64,000 nt of DNA from Mycobacterium sp. JS623 (GCF_000328565.1 NC_019966.1:4712001-4776000); one strand, 5' to 3'; shown: positions 25,314 to 35,200, counted from the first letter of the stretch. A program made the numbers and translations. The notes: generated from the sequence alone by a model not told the origin.

Positions 25314-25530
25314 CTCGGCCCTCTCTCGTCGCTGTATCTCCTCGGCATCGCGAGTGTAGGTCCGGGCGCCGACAAGTCGGTGGACGTCGTTCGGCATGTG
25401 CGCCGGCAAACCGACAGGCGCCGAGACTACGGACTGTGATGGGAATCGGCCCGCCGGGCCGCCAGAAACCGTAGTGTCGGCCAACCGGGCCGCACTCTGC
25501 AGCACACTGCCGGGGCTTACGGTGGACACC

Positions 25531-26037
25531 GTGACCGACCGGTACCGCACGTTGCTCTTGCTTCGGCACGCCAAATCGGACTATCCCACGGGGGTGGCCG
25601 ACCATGAGCGGCCGCTGGCCCCGAGGGGAAAGCGCGAGGCCGGATTGGCCGGCGACTGGCTGCGGGCCAACGCGCCCGCGATAGACGCGGTGCTGTGCTC
25701 GACGGCCACCCGCACCCGCGAAACCCTGGCCCGGACCCGCGTCGAGGCGCCGGTTGACTATCTCGACCGGCTCTACGACGCGACGCCCGGCGCGGTGATC
25801 GAGGAGATCAATCGAGTTGGGCCCGACGTCGAAACCCTGCTGGTGATCGGACACGAGCCGACGATGTCGGCGCTGGCGCTGGGGCTGGCAGCCGCGGAAG
25901 ACAGCAATAACACAGCGGCCGAACGCATTTCGACAAAGTTTCCGACGTCAGCCATCGCGGTGCTGCGGACCGGCGAGCCATGGGACCAGCTGACGCTCAG
26001 CGGCGCCGCGCTGGTGGGCTTCCATGTACCCAGATAG
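25531..26037 (+). CDS. SixA-like histidine phosphatase (Rv1276c orthologue)
   Basis: A 168-aa phosphohistidine phosphatase-type protein of the histidine-phosphatase superfamily. The catalytic RHG-type motif is LLLLRHAKSDYP (R-H-A), with the second Arg in STATRTRETLAR and the second His in LLVIGHEPTMSALA. The start is GTG 25531 (an in-frame GTG at 25522 is an alternative). It is divergent from the SbcD-like gene (217-nt gap, 25314-25530, in which I see no further gene). Substrate unknown; SixA removes phosphate from histidine kinases. Confidence 0.85.
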   Translation: MTDRYRTLLLLRHAKSDYPTGVADHERPLAPRGKREAGLAGDWLRANAPAIDAVLCSTATRTRETLARTRVEAPVDYLDRLYDATPGAVIEEINRVGPDVETLLVIGHEPTMSALALGLAAAEDSNNTAAERISTKFPTSAIAVLRTGEPWDQLTLSGAALVGFHVPR

Positions 26038-26078
26038 TTGGCTCCACGCGCAAGCGTTCGCCCAACCGCTCGTCGGCG

Positions 26079-26633
26079 CTAGGAGCTGGTGGCCAGCGTC
26101 AGCTCCATCAGCTTGATCACCATGCCGCACGCGTCGATGCCCGGCGTCTGCGGGTTCAACCACCAACCGACCACGCCGCCGGCATCGCTGGCGACTCCGC
26201 ACGCACCGTTGGGATCGTTGGGCTTCATCACGATCGACGGCACGCCCGCGATCGAGCGGTTCTCGATCTGATAGTTCAGGCTTTGGGCGACCTTTTTCTC
26301 GTTGTCGAGGCTGCCCTGCTCGTACCAGAACCGGGTGATGTCGATCAGGCCAGCAGGGTTGGCCGCCTGCCAGCGACACACCGCGCCGACGAACGTGCTC
26401 TGGATGTCCAGCGGATCGGCGCCGACGGTCTTGGCGAGGATGTCCTCGGTCAGCACCTCACATTCCTTCAGCAGGTTGGGGTACTGCTTAGCCGAGTCGT
26501 TGTTGCGGGGCACGTTACCGGATCCCGACTTGGTCGCGGTGCCCTGGACCGTTGAAGTGCAACCGGCCAGCAGCGCCACGACAGACATCGCGGCGACCAC
26601 GCCGGCCAGTGCCCGACGACGGAGGCGGCTCAT
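26079..26633 (-). CDS. lprC: DUF3558 lipoprotein LprC
   Basis: A 184-aa exported lipoprotein. The signal peptide ends VVALLAGC (lipobox, Cys about 25). The mature domain has the two Cys typical of DUF3558 proteins (LLKECEVLTEDI and GAVCRWQAANPAG), likely disulfide-bonded. It corresponds to M. tuberculosis Rv1275 and overlaps lprB by 4 nt (26630-26633), so the two are co-translated. Role unknown; cell envelope location. Confidence 0.88.
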   Translation of the reverse strand: MSRLRRRALAGVVAAMSVVALLAGCTSTVQGTATKSGSGNVPRNNDSAKQYPNLLKECEVLTEDILAKTVGADPLDIQSTFVGAVCRWQAANPAGLIDITRFWYEQGSLDNEKKVAQSLNYQIENRSIAGVPSIVMKPNDPNGACGVASDAGGVVGWWLNPQTPGIDACGMVIKLMELTLATSS

Positions 26634-27208
26634 TTCGCGTTCACAATCGATTGGCGGGTCAGTTCCTTGGCCACCTCACACGGATCCGGGAACGGCTGCT
26701 GGTTGAAGCTGATCGACCACTCGATGAAATCGTCCTGGAATTGGATGCCGACCTCGCACAGGTTGTTGCCGATCGTGGGGTCCGTGCCCAAGGCGATGAA
26801 CCCGCTGTGCCCTTCGATGTTGATGTCCTCGACGCTGGCGCGCGACAGCTCCTCGGTCTTGCGTTCGCGCCCGATCGGGCTGCCGCGATACCAGGTAAAG
26901 GAGAAGTGAGGGCCGAGGATGCCGCCGCCCTGCAGCCACTGGCAGCCGACCGAGTTGCGCGCCGTGTTCACCAGGCCGGTGACGCGGGTCTGTTCGGCCA
27001 ATGTTTGGTCAGTGACGCCGCCACACTCGCGGAACATCGGGCCGTGCGACGCGTTCTGCGACGGCCCAGGTGACTGCGGCACGCTAGGCGAAGTCGACCC
27101 GCTGGAACCGCTGGAGCACGCGGCAAACAGCGGCATCAAGGCCGCCGCCGCCACGGCCAGCGCCTTCGCGGACCGTGGCTTGCCGGTCGCGCACTTCCTG
27201 AGGGTCAC
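26630..27208 (-). CDS. lprB: DUF3558 lipoprotein LprB
   Basis: A 192-aa lipoprotein from GTG 27208 (MTLRKCATGKPRSAK when read with an initiator Met). The hydrophobic segment ends in a lipobox-like LMPLFAAC. The mature part contains VTDQTLAEQTRVTGLVNTA and SFTWYRGSPIGRERKTEELS, nearly identical to what I recall of M. tuberculosis LprB (Rv1274). It is first of the lprB-lprC pair and divergent from the ABC exporter operon at 27336. The frame continues upstream of 27208, but GTG is favoured because the signal peptide then has normal length. Confidence 0.88.
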   Translation of the reverse strand: MTLRKCATGKPRSAKALAVAAAALMPLFAACSSGSSGSTSPSVPQSPGPSQNASHGPMFRECGGVTDQTLAEQTRVTGLVNTARNSVGCQWLQGGGILGPHFSFTWYRGSPIGRERKTEELSRASVEDINIEGHSGFIALGTDPTIGNNLCEVGIQFQDDFIEWSISFNQQPFPDPCEVAKELTRQSIVNAK

Positions 27209-27335
27209 GCCATGCACTGTAGCGGCACCCCAACACCTCAACCACCGACATGCCGATTGACCAGCTCATTTAGCGAATTCTCAGGTGGCCCTGCCGAACA
27301 CAACTTCGGCCGGGGTGGTATGCGACAGTAACGGG

Positions 27336-29063
27336 ATGCTTTGGGCGTTGCTGCGACGGTATACGCGCCCGTACCGCTCGCTGCTCGCGATCGTGGCCGG
27401 GCTTCAGCTCATCAGCACGCTCGCGTCGTTGTATCTGCCCACCGTCAACGCCGCGATCATCGACGACGGCGTCGCACAAGGCGATCTGCGCAGGATCGTC
27501 GAACTCGGCGGCGTGATGCTCGCCGTCACCGGGATGCAGGTGGTCTGCGCGGTCGGCGCGGTGTACTTCGGCTCGCGGGCAGGTATGGGCGTCGGACGCG
27601 ACCTACGCAGGTCGATCTTCAGCCACGTCACGAGCTTCTCGGCGGAGGAGACGGCGCGGTTCGGCGCCCCGTCGCTGTTAACCCGGACCACCAACGATGT
27701 TCAGCAGATCCAGCAGTTCGTCCAGCTGACCTGCACGATGCTGATCACGGCGCCGATCATGTCGATCGGCGGCATCTTCATGGCGGTGCATCAGGACGCC
27801 GGCCTGTCGTGGCTGCTGCTGATCAGCGTGCCGGTGTTGGCGCTCGCCAACTATCTGATCGTGTCGCGCCTGCTGCCGATCTTCCGTCGGGTGCAGCGTC
27901 AGATCGACAGCATCAACCGGGTGATGCGTGAGCAGCTTTCCGGCCTCCGGGTGATCCGGGCCTTCGCGCGGGAAGCGTTCGAGCGCAACCGGTTCGGCGT
28001 CGCGAATCAGGGCCTGTCGGATTCAGCGCTGGAAGCGGGACGCTTGCAGGCACTGATGCTGCCGGTCACCACATTGGTGATCAACATCTCCAGCGTCGCG
28101 CTGATCTGGTACGGCGGCTTGCGAATTGACGCAGGCCAGATGCAGGTGGGCTCGCTGATCGCGTTCTTGTCCTACTTCATGCAGATCCTGATGGCCGTGC
28201 TGCTGGCAACCTTCATGCTGGTGCTGCTGCCGCGCGCATCGGTCTGCGCCGAACGGATCACCGGCGTGCTGTCCACGACACCCGGTATTGCCAGCCCGCC
28301 GGAGCCGGTGCAGCCCGACGCCGTTCGAGGCAAAATCCAGTTGGACGGCGCGACATTCAGCTACCCCGGTGCGGACCGCCCAGTGCTGCAGGATGTTTCG
28401 CTCACCGCCATGCCCGGCGCCACGACGGCGATTGTCGGCTCGACCGGTTCGGGCAAGTCGACGCTGATCGCGCTGATCTGCCGGCTCTACGACGTCACCG
28501 GCGGCTCGGTCCGCGTCGACGGCGTCGACGTGCGCGACTACGACACCGAGCAGTTGTGGTCGGCGATCGGGCTGGTGCCGCAGCGGGGCTACCTGTTCTC
28601 CGGCACGGTCGCCGACAACCTGCGATACGGCAAGGCCGATGCGACCGACGAGGAGATGTGGGAGGCGTTGCGGGTCGCGGCGGCCAGCGATTTCGTCGGC
28701 GCCCACCCGGACGGTCTCGGAATGCTGGTCGCCCAGGCCGGCATCAATTTTTCGGGCGGCCAGCGGCAACGGTTGGCGATCGCGCGTGCCGTGATCCGCC
28801 GTCCGGCCATTTACCTGTTCGACGACGCGTTCTCCGCACTCGACGTGCATACCGACGCCCGAGTGCGCGCCTCGCTGCGCGACGTGTCGGCGGATGCCGC
28901 GGTAGTGATTGTGTCGCAGCGTATTTCGACCGTCGCCGAGGCGGACCAGATCGTCGTGGTCGATGACGGTCAGGTGGTGGGTATCGGCACGCACGACATG
29001 CTGCTGGCCACCTGTCCGACCTACGCAGAATTCGCCGACTCGCAAGCGGTGAGCGTTCGATGA
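27336..29063 (+). CDS. ABC exporter half-transporter 1 (Rv1273c orthologue), degenerate ATP site
   Basis: A 575-aa type I exporter subunit: six TM helices in residues about 1-310, then an ATPase domain. Walker A is [10 protein letters not shown], signature [12 protein letters not shown]. Walker B reads [11 protein letters not shown], so the catalytic Glu is replaced by Asp. This is the pattern of the degenerate subunit in heterodimeric exporters of the TM287/288 kind. The start at ATG 27336 gives [14 protein letters not shown], a normal beginning. The next subunit overlaps by 4 nt. Substrate unknown (drugs or lipids are usual). Confidence 0.92.
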   Translation: MLWALLRRYTRPYRSLLAIVAGLQLISTLASLYLPTVNAAIIDDGVAQGDLRRIVELGGVMLAVTGMQVVCAVGAVYFGSRAGMGVGRDLRRSIFSHVTSFSAEETARFGAPSLLTRTTNDVQQIQQFVQLTCTMLITAPIMSIGGIFMAVHQDAGLSWLLLISVPVLALANYLIVSRLLPIFRRVQRQIDSINRVMREQLSGLRVIRAFAREAFERNRFGVANQGLSDSALEAGRLQALMLPVTTLVINISSVALIWYGGLRIDAGQMQVGSLIAFLSYFMQILMAVLLATFMLVLLPRASVCAERITGVLSTTPGIASPPEPVQPDAVRGKIQLDGATFSYPGADRPVLQDVSLTAMPGATTAIVGSTGSGKSTLIALICRLYDVTGGSVRVDGVDVRDYDTEQLWSAIGLVPQRGYLFSGTVADNLRYGKADATDEEMWEALRVAAASDFVGAHPDGLGMLVAQAGINFSGGQRQRLAIARAVIRRPAIYLFDDAFSALDVHTDARVRASLRDVSADAAVVIVSQRISTVAEADQIVVVDDGQVVGIGTHDMLLATCPTYAEFADSQAVSVR

Positions 29064-30970
29064 CCGCCGGACCGATGACGCGGCCGATCCGCGGCGTCCT
29101 GCAGGCACCGACGGAGCGGTCGCGCGACTTCAAGGGGTCGGCCGTTCGGTTGGTCAGACGGCTCACCCCGCAGCGTGGGCTCACCTCCGTGGTGATCCTG
29201 CTGGGGGTCGGCGGCATCGCCATCGGGGTGATCGGCCCGCGGATCCTGGGCCATGCGACCGATCTGCTGTTCAACGGTGTGATCGGGCGCCAACTGCCGG
29301 CCGGGCTGACGAAAGAGCAGGCGATCGCGGCGGCGCGGGCGCGCGGCGACAACACCTTCGCCGATCTGCTGTCGGGGATGAACGTGGTGCCGGGCCGGGG
29401 CGTGGACTTCGGCGCGATCGGCCGCACGCTGTTGTTGGCGCTTGCGCTGTATCTGGTTGCCGCGCTGATGGTTTGGCTGCAGGCCCGCATCCTCAACGTG
29501 GTGGTGCAGCGCACCATGGTGGGCCTTCGCGCGGACGTCGAGAACAAGGTGCATCGACTGCCGTTGCGCTACTTCGACTCTCGGCAACGCGGTGAGGTGC
29601 TGAGCCGGGTCACCAATGACATCGACAACCTTCAGCAGTCGCTGTCGATGACCATCAGCCAGCTGCTGACGTCGCTGCTGACCGTGGTGGCGGTACTGGT
29701 GATGATGCTGACCATCTCGCCACTGCTGACGTTGCTGACCGTCATCACCGTGCCGCTCTCGCTGTGGGTGACACGCGCGATCGCCCGTCGCTCGCAGCGG
29801 CTGTTCGTCGCGCAGTGGCGCAACACCGGCCGGCTCAACGCCCACATCGAGGAGACCTACAGCGGCTTCACCGTAGTCAAGACGTTCGGTCACCGGGCCA
29901 GGGCGCTCGAGCAGTTCGAGCAGTTCAACGACGACGTCTACCACGCCAGCCGTGGCGCGCAGTTCTTCTCCGGGTTGGTCGGCCCTGCCACCACGTTCGT
30001 CGGAAACCTGAGCTACGTGGCGGTCGCGGTGGTCGGCGGCGTGCAGGTGGCGACGGGTCAGATCACGCTGGGCAGCATTCAGGCGTTCATCCAGTACGTC
30101 CGCCAGTTCAATCAGCCGCTGAGTCAGGTCGCGGGGATGTACAACACGCTGCAGTCCGGAGTGGCAAGTGCCGAGCGGGTATTCGATCTGCTGGACGCCG
30201 AGGAGGAGTCCCCGGACCCGGGTGTGACGCTGCCCTCTGTGGACGGTGGTCCGCGTGGGCGGGTCGAGTTCCGGCACGTCGACTTCAGCTACCAGCACGG
30301 TACGCCGGTGATCGAAGACCTGTCGCTGGTGGCGGAACCGGGCAGCACCGTCGCGATCGTCGGGCCGACGGGCGCCGGTAAGACGACGCTGGTGAACCTG
30401 CTGATGCGGTTTTACGACGTCGATTCCGGGCGCATTCTCGTTGACGGCGTAGACATCTCGACTGTTGACCGGCAATCGCTGCGGTCCCAGATCGGCATGG
30501 TGCTGCAGGACACTTGGCTGTTGGGCGGCACGATCTACGACAACATCGCCTACGGCAGGCCGGACGCGAGTGAAGACGATGTGATCGCGGCCGCCACAGC
30601 CGCATACGTCGACCGATTCGTGCACACGCTGCCCGACGGCTACCAGACGATCGTCAGTGACGACGGCGGCAACATCAGCGCCGGCGAGAAGCAGCTGATC
30701 ACCATCGCCCGCGCCTTCCTGGCCCGCCCGCAGCTGCTCGTCCTCGACGAAGCAACCAGTTCGGTGGACACCAGGACCGAGCTGCTGATCCAGCACGCGA
30801 TGGGCGAACTGCGCCGAGATCGAACGAGTTTCATCATCGCGCACCGGCTTTCGACGATCCGCGATGCCGATGTGATCCTGGTGATGGAGGCTGGCAGGAT
30901 CGTCGAGCGCGGCAGCCATCAGGAACTGTTGGCTAAGCATGGCGCTTATTGGGAGATGACGCAGGTCTAA
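29060..30970 (+). CDS. ABC exporter half-transporter 2 (Rv1272c orthologue), catalytic subunit
   Basis: A 636-aa partner of the preceding gene. It has a longer N-terminus and an extra insertion between TM1 and TM2 (about residues 75-115), then six TM helices and an ATPase domain. Walker [11 protein letters not shown] and Walker [13 protein letters not shown] are consensus (Glu present), while the signature is the variant [12 protein letters not shown]. Complementing the partner's Asp in Walker B, this gives one consensus and one degenerate ATP site, the expected asymmetric heterodimer. ATGA overlap with the first subunit gene indicates co-translation. Confidence 0.93.
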   Translation: MTAGPMTRPIRGVLQAPTERSRDFKGSAVRLVRRLTPQRGLTSVVILLGVGGIAIGVIGPRILGHATDLLFNGVIGRQLPAGLTKEQAIAAARARGDNTFADLLSGMNVVPGRGVDFGAIGRTLLLALALYLVAALMVWLQARILNVVVQRTMVGLRADVENKVHRLPLRYFDSRQRGEVLSRVTNDIDNLQQSLSMTISQLLTSLLTVVAVLVMMLTISPLLTLLTVITVPLSLWVTRAIARRSQRLFVAQWRNTGRLNAHIEETYSGFTVVKTFGHRARALEQFEQFNDDVYHASRGAQFFSGLVGPATTFVGNLSYVAVAVVGGVQVATGQITLGSIQAFIQYVRQFNQPLSQVAGMYNTLQSGVASAERVFDLLDAEEESPDPGVTLPSVDGGPRGRVEFRHVDFSYQHGTPVIEDLSLVAEPGSTVAIVGPTGAGKTTLVNLLMRFYDVDSGRILVDGVDISTVDRQSLRSQIGMVLQDTWLLGGTIYDNIAYGRPDASEDDVIAAATAAYVDRFVHTLPDGYQTIVSDDGGNISAGEKQLITIARAFLARPQLLVLDEATSSVDTRTELLIQHAMGELRRDRTSFIIAHRLSTIRDADVILVMEAGRIVERGSHQELLAKHGAYWEMTQV

Positions 30971-30987
30971 CGGGCTAGGGTGCGTCC

Positions 30988-33153
30988 ATGACCGCCACGG
31001 TGCACACCTTCTGCCGGTACTGCCTGGCCTGTTGCGGTGTGGAAGTGACGGTTGAGGACAACCGGGTCACCAAGATCTCACCAGACAAGCAGAATCCCCA
31101 CACCTGGCAGGACTTCTGCGCCAAGGGCCGCACCGCGAACCAGCTTGTCGAGCATCCGCGGCGGATTCTGAATCCAATGCGCCGCGTGGGCGACACCTAC
31201 GTCGAGGCAAGTTGGGATGAGGCGATCAGTGACATCGCCGCCCGAATGAACGCGCTGATCGACGCCGACGGCCCCGATGCGGTCGGCATCTATTACGGCA
31301 ATCCGTCCGGGTTCTCCTCGTCGAACATCATCTTCATGAACGCGTGGCTGGACGCGGTCGGCACGCACAACAGGTACTTCGTCGGCTCAGTGGACCAGAA
31401 CGCGATGCACGTCGTCGCATCCGAGATGTACGGCTCGATGCTGATGGCACCTGTGTCTGACATCGACAATTGCGATTACTTCCTGCTCGTCGGCACCAAT
31501 CCCGCTGTCAGCGCGTGGAATTGGCTGGAGACGGTGCCGGGCGGATGGCGGCGCGCTTTAGAGCGGCAGAAGCAGGGCGCGACGATCGTCGTCGTCGACC
31601 CACTGCGGACCGAGACCGCCGAGAAGGCCGACGTCCATCTGGCGGTGCGGCCCGGCCAAGACTGGGCGCTGCTCCTTGCGATGGTCAAAGTGATTCTCGA
31701 GGAGGGGCTGGAACACCGCGAGGACTGCATCGAATTAGCTACGGGTATAGACGATCTGAGGGCGCTTGTCGCCGATGCCGACCTCGACGATCTGGCTTCG
31801 CGATGTGACATCCCGCGGGCCCGGATCGAACAGGTGGCGCGCGATTTCGCCGCCGCGCGCGCCGCGATGGTCGTGACGCGGACCGGGGTTTCGCTGCACC
31901 TCGCGGGCACGGTCGCGGAGTGGCTGGGCCACGTGCTCAACGTCATCACAGGTCGGATGGACCGTCCCGGCGGTCGCAGGTACGAGCCAGGGTACGTCGA
32001 CGCGCTCCGGTTGTCCGGCATGATCAAGGAGTCACCGCATCGGAGTCGCGTTGCGGGTCGCGGCATGGTCGCGGGCGCCCACGCGCTGAGCGAATTGCCC
32101 TCGGAGATAACGACTCCGGGGCCGGGGCAGATCAAGGCGATGCTGATCAACTGTGGCAATCCGGTGGTCTCGGGGCCCGACGGCGCCAAACTCGACGAGG
32201 CATTTCAGCAACTGGATCTGTTGGTGGCCATCGACTTTGTGCAACGCGAGAGCCACCGTCACGCACATTGGTTGCTGCCCGCTGTGCACTGGTTGGAACG
32301 CGACGACCTACTCGCGTTCACCAGCAACATGCACGACGAGCCGTACCTGCAGTACGGATCGAAGGCGGCCGAACCGCCGCCGGGCGCCCGTCAGGAATGG
32401 CGAATCTTCGTCGACCTCGCGATCGCCATGCGAAAACCGCTGTTCGGCGCAATGGGTCTGAACGGTTTCATCAAGGCGACACGCCGACTGGCGCGACTGT
32501 CGCGCAAGCCGGCGGTGGAGTTCGGGCCGCACTGGGTCGACCGGCTGGTCGTCGCCACCGGGCGAAAGGTCAACGGCCGCAGGATCAAATGGCGCGACGT
32601 GATGGCGCACCCGCACGGCTGGGTGCTGGGCCCTCGCGAATTCGGCCACTTCAGAAAGGCGCTGAGGACCGACGACAAGAAGGTGCACGCGGCGCCGGTG
32701 GAGTTCGTGCAGCGGGCGCGCGAGTTGCTGGCCGAACCGGGCCCGCAGGCACCTGCGGAGTATCCGTTCCAGCTGGCCAACCGGCGCAACCGACACTCGA
32801 TGAACTCATGGCTCAATGAGTTGCCCGGTCTGCATCCGTCCGGCAAGCACAACGAGGTGGTAATCCATCCCGACGATGCGGCCGCGCTGGGCATCAACGA
32901 CGGCGACAGGGTGAAGGTCTTCTCCCCTGTCGGTGCGATCGAACTGTCGGCTTCAGTCGACGAGCGGCCGCGGCGCGGTGTGCTCGTCATCGACCATGGC
33001 TGGGGCTCACGGATTTTCGACCCGCGCGGCGGCGCGCAACCGGAGTCCTACGGCGCTAACCGCAACCTACTGATTGACGGCGGTCCTGTTGACCCGCTGT
33101 CGCAGACCGCCGCACTCAGTTCGTCGTACGTCGGGATCGAACGCTTGGCCTGA
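30988..33153 (+). CDS. Molybdopterin oxidoreductase with N-terminal [4Fe-4S] site
   Basis: A 721-aa protein of the DMSO-reductase superfamily. The N-terminal cluster ligands are Cys9, Cys12, Cys16 and Cys44 (FCRYCLACC ... DFCAKG), followed by the family Lys. The molybdopterin domains run through residues about 55-600 (VEASWDEAISDIAARMN, YFLLVGTNPAVSAWNW, VIHPDDAAALGINDGDRVKV in the C-terminal dinucleotide-binding part). No twin-Arg signal is present, so it should be cytoplasmic. It resembles the FdhF/NarB/biotin-sulfoxide-reductase group; the reaction cannot be assigned. It lies 17 nt after the ABC exporter genes. No Mo-cofactor or partner subunit genes are near. Confidence 0.87.
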   Translation: MTATVHTFCRYCLACCGVEVTVEDNRVTKISPDKQNPHTWQDFCAKGRTANQLVEHPRRILNPMRRVGDTYVEASWDEAISDIAARMNALIDADGPDAVGIYYGNPSGFSSSNIIFMNAWLDAVGTHNRYFVGSVDQNAMHVVASEMYGSMLMAPVSDIDNCDYFLLVGTNPAVSAWNWLETVPGGWRRALERQKQGATIVVVDPLRTETAEKADVHLAVRPGQDWALLLAMVKVILEEGLEHREDCIELATGIDDLRALVADADLDDLASRCDIPRARIEQVARDFAAARAAMVVTRTGVSLHLAGTVAEWLGHVLNVITGRMDRPGGRRYEPGYVDALRLSGMIKESPHRSRVAGRGMVAGAHALSELPSEITTPGPGQIKAMLINCGNPVVSGPDGAKLDEAFQQLDLLVAIDFVQRESHRHAHWLLPAVHWLERDDLLAFTSNMHDEPYLQYGSKAAEPPPGARQEWRIFVDLAIAMRKPLFGAMGLNGFIKATRRLARLSRKPAVEFGPHWVDRLVVATGRKVNGRRIKWRDVMAHPHGWVLGPREFGHFRKALRTDDKKVHAAPVEFVQRARELLAEPGPQAPAEYPFQLANRRNRHSMNSWLNELPGLHPSGKHNEVVIHPDDAAALGINDGDRVKVFSPVGAIELSASVDERPRRGVLVIDHGWGSRIFDPRGGAQPESYGANRNLLIDGGPVDPLSQTAALSSSYVGIERLA

Positions 33154-33189
33154 TCCGCCGGCGGACCTGCTGCGCTTCTGCCCGCCAGC

Positions 33190-33759
33190 CTAGAGCTGAG
33201 GGCCCTCGGCGCGCAGGTCGTCGACGTTCCTCATGGCGTCCCGCAGCTTGCCCAGCCATTCGTCGGCGTGCTCGCCGACCAGCCGGACCGACCACGCCAA
33301 TGCATCCGATCGCGACCGCGCCACGCCGGCGTCGACCAACGTGTCGAGCACCTGACGTTCCGGCTGCTTGAGCCGGGTCATCACCGGAACAGCGATGTGC
33401 GTGAACAGAATTCGCTCGGCATTGTCGCCGCTTCCTACCTCGACGCCCCAGGCGACCTTGCGCCCGTATCGGGCCTCGGCCTCGTCGGCGATGTGCATGC
33501 GTTCACCGCGAGTCTCTTCGCGGAAGCGGGAGACTCTGCCTGACGCGCGGGCCTCGCTCTCCTCGCCGTCGGCCACCGGGAGGTGGCCGATAACTGTGAT
33601 TTCTTCGCGGTCGACGACGACCGTCGGGTCGCCGGCGAACCAGCCATCGGGTAGCCGACCGGCGAACCAGTCGGCGGCGTCGCTTGCGTGGGGTTGCTCG
33701 GCCTGCTGCCAACCGCCGGGGCGGCCTGGCCGTCGGCCATGAAGGTGATGATGTCGCAT
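33190..33759 (-). CDS. Conserved hypothetical protein, possible DNA-binding C-terminus
   Basis: A 189-aa soluble protein. The N-terminus is His-rich (MRHHHLHGRR). The middle (PTVVVDREEITVIGHLPVAD, RFREETRGERMHIADEAEAR) looks like a small alpha/beta domain. The C-terminal 60 residues (LDTLVDAGVARSRSDALAWS) resemble ribbon-helix-helix proteins. Two tandem GATTACAT repeats abut the start codon and might be an autoregulatory site. Similar proteins are widespread in actinobacteria as far as I recall; function unknown. Confidence 0.65.
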   Translation of the reverse strand: MRHHHLHGRRPGRPGGWQQAEQPHASDAADWFAGRLPDGWFAGDPTVVVDREEITVIGHLPVADGEESEARASGRVSRFREETRGERMHIADEAEARYGRKVAWGVEVGSGDNAERILFTHIAVPVMTRLKQPERQVLDTLVDAGVARSRSDALAWSVRLVGEHADEWLGKLRDAMRNVDDLRAEGPQL

Positions 33760-33775
33760 GATTACATGATTACAT
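33760..33775. promoter_or_regulatory. Tandem GATTACAT repeats at the start of the hypothetical gene
   Basis: GATTACAT occurs twice head-to-tail (33760-33767, 33768-33775) immediately upstream of the ATG at 33759 on the minus strand. The stretch is A/T-rich in GC-rich surroundings, so it may contain the promoter or an operator. Chance cannot be excluded for such short units. Confidence 0.35.
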
Positions 33776-33800
33776 CGTTACAACACTGATGGGAGGCCTT

Positions 33801-34222
33801 TCACCGCCAGCGAACGGCCTTGACCACCTCGAGGCTCCTGACCTGGTCGCGGGTGACTGCTCCGAGCCGATCCGAACCACTCGCTCGATGCGACCTCCAC
33901 GGCAGGCGCAGCGACCTGGCGACCCGGTTAGGCGCGGTGCCACCGTGCCAGGCGATGACGACGGAGCCGCCCGGACGGACTAGCGTCGCGGTTGAGGCGG
34001 CTCGCCTGGTCGCGCTTCTCGGGCGACGGGTCAAACGCCAAGAATGTTCGCGGCATCGATGCGTTCGGTGAGCAGCTGTATGAGTCCGCCTGGGCCATAA
34101 CCGGCTTCGAGGACATGATTCCCCGGCTGGACGTCAAGAACTGCCTGCAGTTCGTCATGCTTGTTGGTCCACAGCATGATCCGGCCGGCTAGCCCGCGCG
34201 GAGGTGGGAAGGGATTTTCCAT
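33801..34222 (-). pseudogene. Decayed SAM-dependent methyltransferase
   Basis: The start is clear: ATG 34222 gives MENPFPPPRGLAGRIMLWTN, then the SAM-binding motif NHVLEAGYGPGGLIQLLTER. That frame stops at 34031. The sequence continues in another frame (DPSPEKRDQASRLNRDA), and the C-terminal part (VRPGGSVVIAWHGGTAPN ... VTRDQVRSLEVVKAV) lies in a third. The middle of the enzyme, roughly 50 residues including the later SAM motifs, is missing. Frameshifts plus an internal deletion make it a pseudogene. It is divergent from an equally decayed MerR gene. Confidence 0.75.
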
Positions 34223-34225
34223 GCT

Positions 34226-34476
34226 CTCGACGCTGGCAGCGAAGCCGCCAAGACCCTCGGACTCAACACGTCGGCGCTGCGCTACTACCAGGACAGGGGT
34301 CTGGTGACGCCAGGGCGGCGGCCGCGACTTTCTCAAACATGCGCTGGCCTGCCCCGCCGACCACCCGGTCGAGGAATGCCCCCACATGATCGAGGGTGCT
34401 CGACAAGCGACTGGGCGGCGTCACTCTCGAAGAGCTTGCCGCCGATCAGGGTCAGCCGGTGGCTAGCGCTTCATGA
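34226..34476 (+). pseudogene. Decayed MerR-family regulator
   Basis: Three fragments in three frames together recall a small MerR regulator. First, EAAKTLGLNTSALRYYQDRG, the winged-helix core (from 34241). Next, after a deletion, DFLKHALACPADHPVEECPH in another frame. Last, VLDKRLGGVTLEELAADQGQ in a third frame, ending TGA at 34474-34476. No start codon or dimerisation helix remains. It faces away from the methyltransferase remnant, so the pair was once a divergent regulator/target unit. Confidence 0.7.
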
Positions 34477-34663
34477 GCAGGACAGCGCCGCCGCCGACGA
34501 CCGCCCCGATCAGCAGCAGCACGGCCAGGGCCGGACTGACCAACCACCACACCAGCCCTACTCCGATGAGGACCGGCGAGACGGCGAACAGCACCATGCC
34601 CGGGTGCTGCTTGATGACCGCCAGAGCGCTCTGCGCCCGGACCCGGTCGATTTCCTTTGCCAT
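34463..34663 (-). CDS. Small two-helix membrane protein
   Basis: A 66-aa protein. A polar N-terminus (MAKEIDRVRAQSALAVIKQH) is followed by two hydrophobic segments (MVLFAVSPVLIGVGLVWWLV and ALAVLLLIGAVVGGGAVLLM) with a short turn, ending in KR. It follows dtd on the same strand with 44 nt between. Its 3' end overlaps the MerR remnant. Function unknown. Confidence 0.6.
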   Translation of the reverse strand: MAKEIDRVRAQSALAVIKQHPGMVLFAVSPVLIGVGLVWWLVSPALAVLLLIGAVVGGGAVLLMKR

Positions 34664-34707
34664 GGGTCAAGGATGCCAGCGGTCGACCGATTCGGTGTCC
34701 CAACGGA

Positions 34708-35139
34708 CTAAGCCTCCAGCAGCACCGTCACCGGGCCGTCGTTCACAAGCGCGACCCGCATGTCGGCGCCGAACACACCGGTTTCGACGTGCGCGCCGAG
34801 GCGTTGCAGTGCTTCGGCGAAGGCCGTCACCAGCGGTTCGGCGACGGCGCCGGGAGCCGCAGCGTTCCACGTCGGGCGTCGGCCCTTCGCGGTGTTGGCG
34901 TAGAGCGTGAATTGGCTGACCACCAGTATCGGCGCGCCGACGTCTGCGGCGGCCTTTTCGTCGTCGAGAATCCTTAACTGCCAGAGCTTTTCGGCCAGCC
35001 GCTGCGCCTTCGCGGCATCGTCGGTATGTGTGACGCCGACGAGCGCGAGCAGGCCCTGACCGTTCGGGGCGACGGCGCCGACGATTTCACCGTCGACGCT
35101 CACGGATGCCGACGTCACTCGTTGCACGAGGATGCGCAT
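34708..35139 (-). CDS. dtd: D-aminoacyl-tRNA deacylase
   Basis: A 143-aa cytoplasmic enzyme that removes D-amino acids (and glycine) mischarged onto tRNA. The two diagnostic motifs are present: SQFTLYAN (catalytic Ser-Gln) and the cross-subunit NDGPVT near the C-terminus. Length equals that of M. tuberculosis Rv1897c (143 aa). The start is ATG 35139 ([18 protein letters not shown]); longer frames exist but are not conserved-looking. It is divergent from the methyltransferase gene, with a copper-type palindrome in the gap. Confidence 0.95.
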   Translation of the reverse strand: MRILVQRVTSASVSVDGEIVGAVAPNGQGLLALVGVTHTDDAAKAQRLAEKLWQLRILDDEKAAADVGAPILVVSQFTLYANTAKGRRPTWNAAAPGAVAEPLVTAFAEALQRLGAHVETGVFGADMRVALVNDGPVTVLLEA

Positions 35140-35184
35140 GACCGCAGATGCTGCCATGCGCGCTATGCGTAGACCTATCGGGTC

Positions 35185-35200
35185 ATACCCCAAGGGGTAT
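35185..35200. promoter_or_regulatory. RicR/CsoR-like copper box upstream of methyltransferase
   Basis: ATACCCC-AA-GGGGTAT is a perfect 7-bp inverted repeat located 11 nt before the methyltransferase ATG at 35211. It resembles the TACCC...GGGTA operators bound by mycobacterial copper regulators RicR and CsoR. A related palindrome (36449-36467) controls the copper genes 1.2 kb away, which supports shared regulation. No csoR or ricR gene is in the window. Confidence 0.65.

Noticed and set aside
24169..25530. Longer start for the SbcD-like gene (to 25574)
   Set aside because: The added residues are not protein-like and would overlap the divergent phosphatase gene; the first metallophosphoesterase motif begins at the ATG at 25313.
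29021..30940. 639-codon open frame antisense to the second ABC exporter subunit
   Set aside because: Its protein is low-complexity and rich in His, Gln, Arg and Asp with no domain; it is the GC-rich shadow of a clear ABC transporter gene.
33154..33165. Palindrome TCCGCCGGCGGA after the molybdopterin oxidoreductase gene
   Set aside because: It is loopless and short for GC-rich DNA, with no T-run; not strong enough to call a terminator.
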